Positions 1 to 3,416 of a DNA stretch of 6,198 bases are shown piece after piece (the stretch's first letter is position 1; each line of letters starts with the position of its first letter). Both the position numbers and the translations under genes were made by a program. The notes beneath the pieces were generated by a model. It did not search any database and was not told the origin of the DNA. It worked only from the letters and a program-made list of their open reading frames with translations. Source of the stretch: Acidobacteriaceae bacterium (lineage in GTDB: Bacteria > Acidobacteriota > Terriglobia > Terriglobales > Acidobacteriaceae); assembly GCA_003165855.1 (NCBI GenBank), contig PMXH01000418.1:1591-7788 (forward strand), read 5' to 3'.

Positions 1-1080
1 CGCCGCAACCGCCGCTCCAACGAAGCGGCGCTAAAGTACTTGTTGTTGGGCGCGTTTTCCTCCGGCATTTTTGCCTACGGTCTGTCGTTGCTATACGGTC
101 TGAGCGGAAGCACCAACCTGCTCGACATCGGTCGCCGGCTTACTCTGCTTCATGCCCAGGACCCGCACAATCCCATCGCCATCGTTGCCTTGCTAACCAC
201 GATGACCGGCCTGCTGTTTAAGATTGCTGCCATCCCCTTCCACCAATGGGCCCCCGATGCTTACGAAGGCGCGCCTACCTGCATCACCGGATTCATGTCC
301 GTATCGGTGAAGGCCGCGGGATGGGCGATGCTCCTGCGCATCCTCGGATGCACTTACCCGACTTATCCCAACATCGTGATCGGTCTGGCCGCGATGCGGC
401 CCGTCTACGTTCCGCTCCTGGTCTTCGTTTCCATCGCCACCATGACAGGCGCAAACTTCGCCGCTCTTACCCAGACCAACACCAAGCGCCTGCTGGCTTA
501 CTCGTCTATCGCGCACGTTGGCTATATGCTGCTCGGCCTGATCGCCGGCACTCCCACCCAGCTCAGCCCTGACGGCGTGAAGGGCATCTTGATCTATCTC
601 CTGGTCTACACTTTCATGAACCTCGGTGCTTTCGGCGTGATCACCTCGCTGCGCCACCGCAATGTAATCGGCGACGAACTCGACGATCTCAACGGCCTCT
701 ACTCGCGTGCTCCGGTGGAAGCTGTACTGATGCTGATCTTCCTGCTCTCGCTCGCCGGAATCCCGCCGCTGGCCGGCTTCTGGGGCAAATACTTCATCTT
801 CCTCAGCCTCATCGAGACCGGGCACTACGCGCTGGCTTCTCTCGGCGTCCTGTACTCCGTCTTCGGTCTGTATTACTACCTGAAGATGGCGAATGCCATG
901 TTCATGGGTCAGCCCGAGGAACGGGGAGTCCTGCCCGTGAGTTGGACCATGCGCGCCGCGCTCGCCGTGACCGCATTCGCGACCCTCTTCATCGGCATCA
1001 TGCCCGACCGCTTCATTCTCGCGGTGAACTGGTCGCTGGGCATAGTCCAGAATCCTGCCATAGCGAAGTTGATCCGCTAG
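1..1080 (+). CDS. nuoN: NADH-quinone oxidoreductase subunit N, C-terminal part (5' end outside window)
   Basis: This is a membrane subunit of respiratory complex I, one of the antiporter-like subunits that couple quinone reduction to proton translocation. The frame is open from base 1: the codons before the TTG at 40 encode a family-typical segment (EAALKYLLLGAFSSGI), so that TTG is not the start. About 359 residues are present of a usual ~480-500. Family landmarks, numbered from base 1, include the helix with FKIAAIPFHQWAPDAYEGAP (its Lys at ~74), a second helix with SVKAAGW (Lys ~104), the NTKRLLAYSSIAHVGYMLLG segment (~160-178) and LAGIPPLAGFWGKY (Lys ~263). These lysines match the buried proton-path lysines of antiporter-like subunits. 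The rest is a run of hydrophobic helices ending in a short basic tail. nuoN is normally the last nuo gene, and here the next same-strand gene is atpZ, 150 bp away. The family call is secure. Confidence 0.96.
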   Translation, partial: RRNRRSNEAALKYLLLGAFSSGIFAYGLSLLYGLSGSTNLLDIGRRLTLLHAQDPHNPIAIVALLTTMTGLLFKIAAIPFHQWAPDAYEGAPTCITGFMSVSVKAAGWAMLLRILGCTYPTYPNIVIGLAAMRPVYVPLLVFVSIATMTGANFAALTQTNTKRLLAYSSIAHVGYMLLGLIAGTPTQLSPDGVKGILIYLLVYTFMNLGAFGVITSLRHRNVIGDELDDLNGLYSRAPVEAVLMLIFLLSLAGIPPLAGFWGKYFIFLSLIETGHYALASLGVLYSVFGLYYYLKMANAMFMGQPEERGVLPVSWTMRAALAVTAFATLFIGIMPDRFILAVNWSLGIVQNPAIAKLIR

Positions 1081-1129
1081 CTCTGCTCACGAGCTAGAAG
1101 TTCGGATGGGCTCGATATGCTCATGTGGA

Positions 1130-1148
1130 GACAGCCGCCTCGGCTGTC
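1130..1148. repeat. Short perfect GC-rich palindrome, REP-like
   Basis: An 8-bp perfect stem (GACAGCCG / CGGCTGTC) closes a 3-nt loop (CCT), 50 bp after the nuoN stop. A GGAG tetranucleotide sits at its 5' base (1127-1130). That arrangement, GGAG or GTAG followed by a compact palindrome, is typical of REP elements mobilised by RAYT transposases. No T-run follows, so it is a poor intrinsic terminator, although it could stabilise the 3' end of the nuo transcript. The palindrome is directly visible; membership in a genome-wide family is inferred and cannot be tested from one copy. Confidence 0.5.
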
Positions 1149-1230
1149 CCGGCCTGTGCGAAGCCCGGTCGGAGCCACCACACACGATTGCAGTCTAAGC
1201 GTAGAATCCAGCTTGCAAGTCTGATGCGAA

Positions 1231-1476
1231 ATGACCCTCGCCAGCCCTCAACCCGAAGACAAGAACTCCGACCAGAAAGAGAACTTCTGGGTGCAGGCAG
1301 CCCGCTACAGCCAGTTGGCATTCGTCTTCCCCGCCGCCCTCGTCGTGGGATGGCTGATCGGCGCGGCACTCGATCGCTGGCTGCACACCACCTGGCTCTA
1401 TCTGGCCGGAATTCTTCTGGGCATCGCCGCCGGTTTCATCGAACTGATCCGCACTGCTCTGCGCGACACGAAATGA
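1231..1476 (+). CDS. atpZ: AtpZ-like F0F1 ATP synthase accessory membrane protein
   Basis: A small (81 aa) two-helix membrane protein of the AtpZ / 'ATPase gene 1' family, found at the head of many atp operons and thought to help assembly or ion handling of the F0 sector. A polar, charged N-terminus (1-25) precedes TM1 (~27-46, YSQLAFVFPAALVVGWLIG). A short loop follows, with the conserved D-R-W-L pattern (~48-51), then TM2 (~53-73, ending GFIELIR). The Gly-rich TM1 followed by ALDRW is typical of the family. The start is the ATG at 1231; no strong Shine-Dalgarno sequence is visible and the ATG at 1224 is out of frame. It precedes atpI by 93 bp. An overlapping longer frame at 1125-1607 is a shadow. 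The call rests on topology, motif and position, since sequences this short give weak homology alone. Confidence 0.85.
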   Translation: MTLASPQPEDKNSDQKENFWVQAARYSQLAFVFPAALVVGWLIGAALDRWLHTTWLYLAGILLGIAAGFIELIRTALRDTK

Positions 1477-1569
1477 ATCGCGACTCTGGATCGAAATTGC
1501 CTCCACGCAGAACTGTGATCGCTTACCATGGTTTCTGCACGGTGTTTGTCGAACTACTTTTGCTAACCA

Positions 1570-2025
1570 GTGGCGTCGATGCCCGACCAACTACAAACCG
1601 AACATAATCCGGCCCCGTCCGCAGTGGCGGAGCGCTTCTATTCCGGCGCTCTCCTCCGCATCCGCCGCTTCATGGCTGTGCTCGCTCCGTTGCTGGTTGT
1701 GGCCGCGTGGTGGAAGTTCGGCTTGCGTTCCGCCGTCGGTTTCGCCTTCGGTTGTGCCATCGCTTACGTTAATTTCCATTGGCTGAATCGCGTGATCGTT
1801 GGTTTCGCCGATCGTGCCACGGGCGCCGCCACGTCGCAGTCCGGACAGGGAATCGTTTTTCGTTTTCTTCTGCGTTACCTTTTGATGGCCCTGGGCGCCT
1901 ATGTTATATTGTCTGTTTCACCCGCGAGCCTGAATGGGCTTCTTGCGGGTTTGTTTTTGCCCGTAGCCGCCATTGGCTGCGAAGCGGTTTACGAACTGTA
2001 CGCAGCGTTGGCTCGTGGAGTTTAG
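1570..2025 (+). CDS. atpI: ATP synthase subunit I (AtpI-type, four-helix)
   Basis: A 151-aa membrane protein of the ATP-synt_I family. Members are non-structural and help assemble the c-ring of F0. Four hydrophobic helices are visible at ~34-48, ~53-72, ~97-116 and ~121-140. The second contains a Gly-rich run ending in AIAYVNFHWLNR, matching the family's small-residue/Asn-Phe pattern in helix 2. A polar N-terminus (1-25) and a Gly/Ser/Thr-rich cytosolic loop (~82-95) complete it. An in-frame TAA at 1564-1566 limits the start to GTG 1570 or ATG 1579, and neither has a clear Shine-Dalgarno site. GTG 1570 is used here; ATG 1579 is equally possible and would shorten the protein by three residues. 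It lies between atpZ and atpB, 55 bp before atpB, as expected for this family. Confidence 0.85.
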   Translation: MASMPDQLQTEHNPAPSAVAERFYSGALLRIRRFMAVLAPLLVVAAWWKFGLRSAVGFAFGCAIAYVNFHWLNRVIVGFADRATGAATSQSGQGIVFRFLLRYLLMALGAYVILSVSPASLNGLLAGLFLPVAAIGCEAVYELYAALARGV

Positions 2026-2080
2026 CGGGAAGGCTGACCCAACACGGAAAAGCTAGGAGCGAACCGCTAGAAGCTTCTTT

Positions 2081-2839
2081 ATGCCTGAACAACTCTGGTT
2101 CACTAAAATCCTGAACGGTCTGTTCGCCGGCCCCGTCACCTCGTTGCTACAGGCACTGCACCTTGCGCCCAAGCACCCGACGGCTCCTATTCCAAACTCG
2201 CTCGCGATGGAGCTTCTGGTCTTTGCTTTACTGCTGGTGCTGTTCCTTCTGGTCCGCTCCCGCCTTTCGGTGGACCGTCCGGGCGCATTGCAGCACGCCT
2301 TCGAAGGTATCGAAGGATTCATCCAGGGTCAGAGCGACGAGATCATCGGCCATCACAGCGAAGCCTATACAGCGTTCCTGGCCGCGCTCGGCTTCTTCAT
2401 TTTGTTCTGCAACCTCATCGGCGTGATCCCCGGCTTCGAGTCGCCGACCGCCGTGCCCATTGTTCCTTTGGGCTGCGCTCTTTGCGCGTTCGTGTACTAC
2501 CAGACTCAAGGATTCAAGCACGCCGGAATCGGCTACCTGAAGCACTTCCTGGGACCGTCGGATCCGACAATGTCGATCTTCATCCGCCTGCCCCTGGCAT
2601 TGTTAATGCTCCCGATTGAATTGATCAGCCATTTGGCGCGTGTTCTTTCGCTGACCATCCGTTTGTTCGCCAACATGTTCGCGGGAGATATGGTCACCTT
2701 GGTTTTCTTTTCTCTTGTGCCCCTAGGTGTTCCGATAGTGTTTCTGGGTCTTCACATCGGTGTGTCGCTTCTGCAGACCTATATTTTTGTTCTGTTGACC
2801 ACCGTGTATCTCTCGGGTGCGGTCGCGGAGGAGCACTGA
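2081..2839 (+). CDS. atpB: ATP synthase F0 subunit a
   Basis: Subunit a of the F0 sector forms the two ion half-channels facing the c-ring in the cytoplasmic membrane. The 252-aa length is normal. The essential Arg is R194 in TIRLFANMFAGD, equivalent to E. coli aArg210. Asn198 matches aAsn214 and His225 matches aHis245 (LGLHIGVSLLQ). Gln232 matches aGln252, and the C-terminus YLSGAVAEEH closely resembles the E. coli end. Asp203 stands where E. coli has aGlu219, a conservative change. Five to six hydrophobic helices are seen (~41-58, ~97-115, ~125-142, ~165-190, ~203-222, ~224-246). The start is the ATG at 2081. An AGGAG lies at 2055-2059 but is 21 nt away, and only a weak AGAAG (2069-2073) is at usual spacing. 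The stop codon overlaps the outer stem of the inverted repeat that follows. Confidence 0.97.
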   Translation: MPEQLWFTKILNGLFAGPVTSLLQALHLAPKHPTAPIPNSLAMELLVFALLLVLFLLVRSRLSVDRPGALQHAFEGIEGFIQGQSDEIIGHHSEAYTAFLAALGFFILFCNLIGVIPGFESPTAVPIVPLGCALCAFVYYQTQGFKHAGIGYLKHFLGPSDPTMSIFIRLPLALLMLPIELISHLARVLSLTIRLFANMFAGDMVTLVFFSLVPLGVPIVFLGLHIGVSLLQTYIFVLLTTVYLSGAVAEEH

Positions 2840-2964
2840 AAGGCTGTGGCCAGTGATCAGTGGTCAGTGGCTAGTTAAGAGCTGGCTTGAAGAAATGACG
2901 CAGAAGATTGGTTTCTACTGGCCACTGGCAACTGACCACTGGCCACTGATTTTCAGCCGTTCAG
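2836..2964. repeat. Long imperfect inverted repeat with tandem 7-bp units, between atpB and atpE
   Basis: The left arm contains four 7-bp units (GCCAGTG, ATCAGTG, GTCAGTG, GCTAGTT; 2849-2876). The right arm contains five units of the complementary kind (ACTGGCC, ACTGGCA, ACTGACC, ACTGGCC, ACTGATT; 2917-2951). Outside them, CTGAAAGGCTG (2836-2846) pairs with CAGCCGTTCAG (2954-2964) at 10 of 11 positions. The whole could fold as one hairpin with a ~40-nt interior (2877-2916). The outer stem includes the atpB stop codon. There is no transposase, and no T-run at the end to make it a terminator. In the polycistronic mRNA it would separate subunit a from the much more abundant subunit c. It may be a dispersed acidobacterial heptad repeat, a small non-autonomous element, or an mRNA-processing/stability hairpin. 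The structure is read directly; its role is inferred. Confidence 0.85.
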
Positions 2965-3017
2965 CGTGAGGGCGTCTGCAAGGATGACGTCAACCACCCA
3001 CTGGCGGTATTTCATAC

Positions 3018-3023
3018 GAGGAG
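3018..3023 (+). promoter_or_regulatory. Strong Shine-Dalgarno site of atpE
   Basis: GAGGAG lies 7 nt before the atpE ATG, followed by an A-rich spacer (AAACACA). This is the only clearly good ribosome binding site in the F0 cluster; atpZ and atpI show none and atpB only a weak one. It fits the need to make many c subunits (about 8-17 per ring, by family knowledge) for each subunit a. Confidence 0.85.
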
Positions 3024-3030
3024 AAACACA

Positions 3031-3333
3031 ATGGGTAAGCTAAGCAAGTTGTTCCTGGTGCTGTCTGTACTCGCATTTGCCGTCCCGGCTTTCGCGCAGG
3101 GCGGAGCTGAGACCGAGGGCAAATGGATCGCCATCGCCGCCGGATTCTCCATGGCCTTCGCCTCCGGCATCTGCGCCCTGGCGCAGGGCAAGGCGACCGC
3201 CGCCGCCGCTGAAAGTCTGGCCCGCAATCCGGCCGCCCGTCCAGGCATTCAGCTGGCTCTGATTCTGGGCTTGGCCCTGATCGAGTCGCTCGCGCTTTAC
3301 ACCCTGGTCATCATCTTCGCCAAGGTGAAGTAA
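3031..3333 (+). CDS. atpE: ATP synthase F0 subunit c with N-terminal signal-like extension
   Basis: Subunit c forms the rotating, ion-binding ring of F0. At 100 aa it is longer than the usual ~70-90. The extra length is N-terminal: a Lys-containing start, a hydrophobic core (FLVLSVLAFAVPA) and an AFA-Q site, giving a plausible signal peptide cleaved after residue 22 and a mature protein of 78 aa. The hairpin follows: helix 1 ~32-60, polar loop with ARNP (64-67) where other c subunits have RQP, and helix 2 ~72-97. The ion-carrying carboxylate is Glu85 in LIESLALYTLV. Gln52, Ser86 and Tyr90 align with the Ilyobacter tartaricus Na+ ligands Gln32, Ser66 and Tyr70, while Thr67 is replaced by Leu87. 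Helix 1 lacks the common repeated GxGxG pattern and is Ala-rich instead. It is the last gene of the cluster, 21 bp before the terminator stem. Confidence 0.97.
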   Translation: MGKLSKLFLVLSVLAFAVPAFAQGGAETEGKWIAIAAGFSMAFASGICALAQGKATAAAAESLARNPAARPGIQLALILGLALIESLALYTLVIIFAKVK

Positions 3334-3354
3334 GCATCCCTATCAAACGAAGCA

Positions 3355-3393
3355 AAAAGCCTCCGCTCGAAAGCAGAGGCTTTTGTTTTCTTT
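3355..3393. terminator. Rho-independent terminator, probably bidirectional
   Basis: Stem AAAAGCCTC (3355-3363) pairs with GAGGCTTTT (3376-3384). After a C/A mismatch, an inner GCT/AGC closes a CGAA tetraloop (3368-3371). On the + strand a T-rich tract (TTTTGTTTTCTTT, 3381-3393) follows, ending the atp transcript 21 bp after the atpE stop. Read on the - strand, the A-run at 3354-3358 becomes a T-run just after the stem, so it can also end the convergent gene, whose stop is at 3417-3419. Confidence 0.9.
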
Positions 3394-3416
3394 GGTGTTT
3401 CTGGAGAATGCAGCGC

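Noticed and set aside
193..825. Open frame of 210 codons on the - strand opposite nuoN
   Set aside because: Highly charged Gln/Glu/Arg/His-rich composition is typical of the antisense of a hydrophobic membrane gene.
1188..1207. Promoter for atpZ (TTGCAG followed by TAGAAT)
   Set aside because: The spacer is only 8 bp, and no acceptable -35 hexamer lies 16-18 bp before TAGAAT (the sequence there is CACACA-like).
1477..1569. A small gene or RNA in the atpZ-atpI gap
   Set aside because: No coding pattern with a start and ribosome binding site and no convincing hairpin; it appears to be plain intergenic sequence.
1125..1607. Open frame of 160 codons overlapping atpZ
   Set aside because: Arg/Pro-rich, starts in the palindrome region and runs across the atpZ-atpI gap; atpZ in another frame has a clear two-helix family pattern.
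2069..2078. 10-bp palindrome AGAAGCTTCT before atpB as an operator
   Set aside because: Single short palindrome in the atpB leader with no partner site or recognised regulator; could be chance.
2836..2964. CRISPR array
   Set aside because: Units are 7 bp, contiguous and in opposite orientations, without spacers of 25-40 bp.
2984..3013. Internal promoter for atpE (ATGACG ... TATTTC) and the palindrome TGACGTCA at 2985-2992
   Set aside because: Poor match to consensus, and the start of transcription would fall in or after the Shine-Dalgarno site. A lone 8-bp palindrome is expected by chance.
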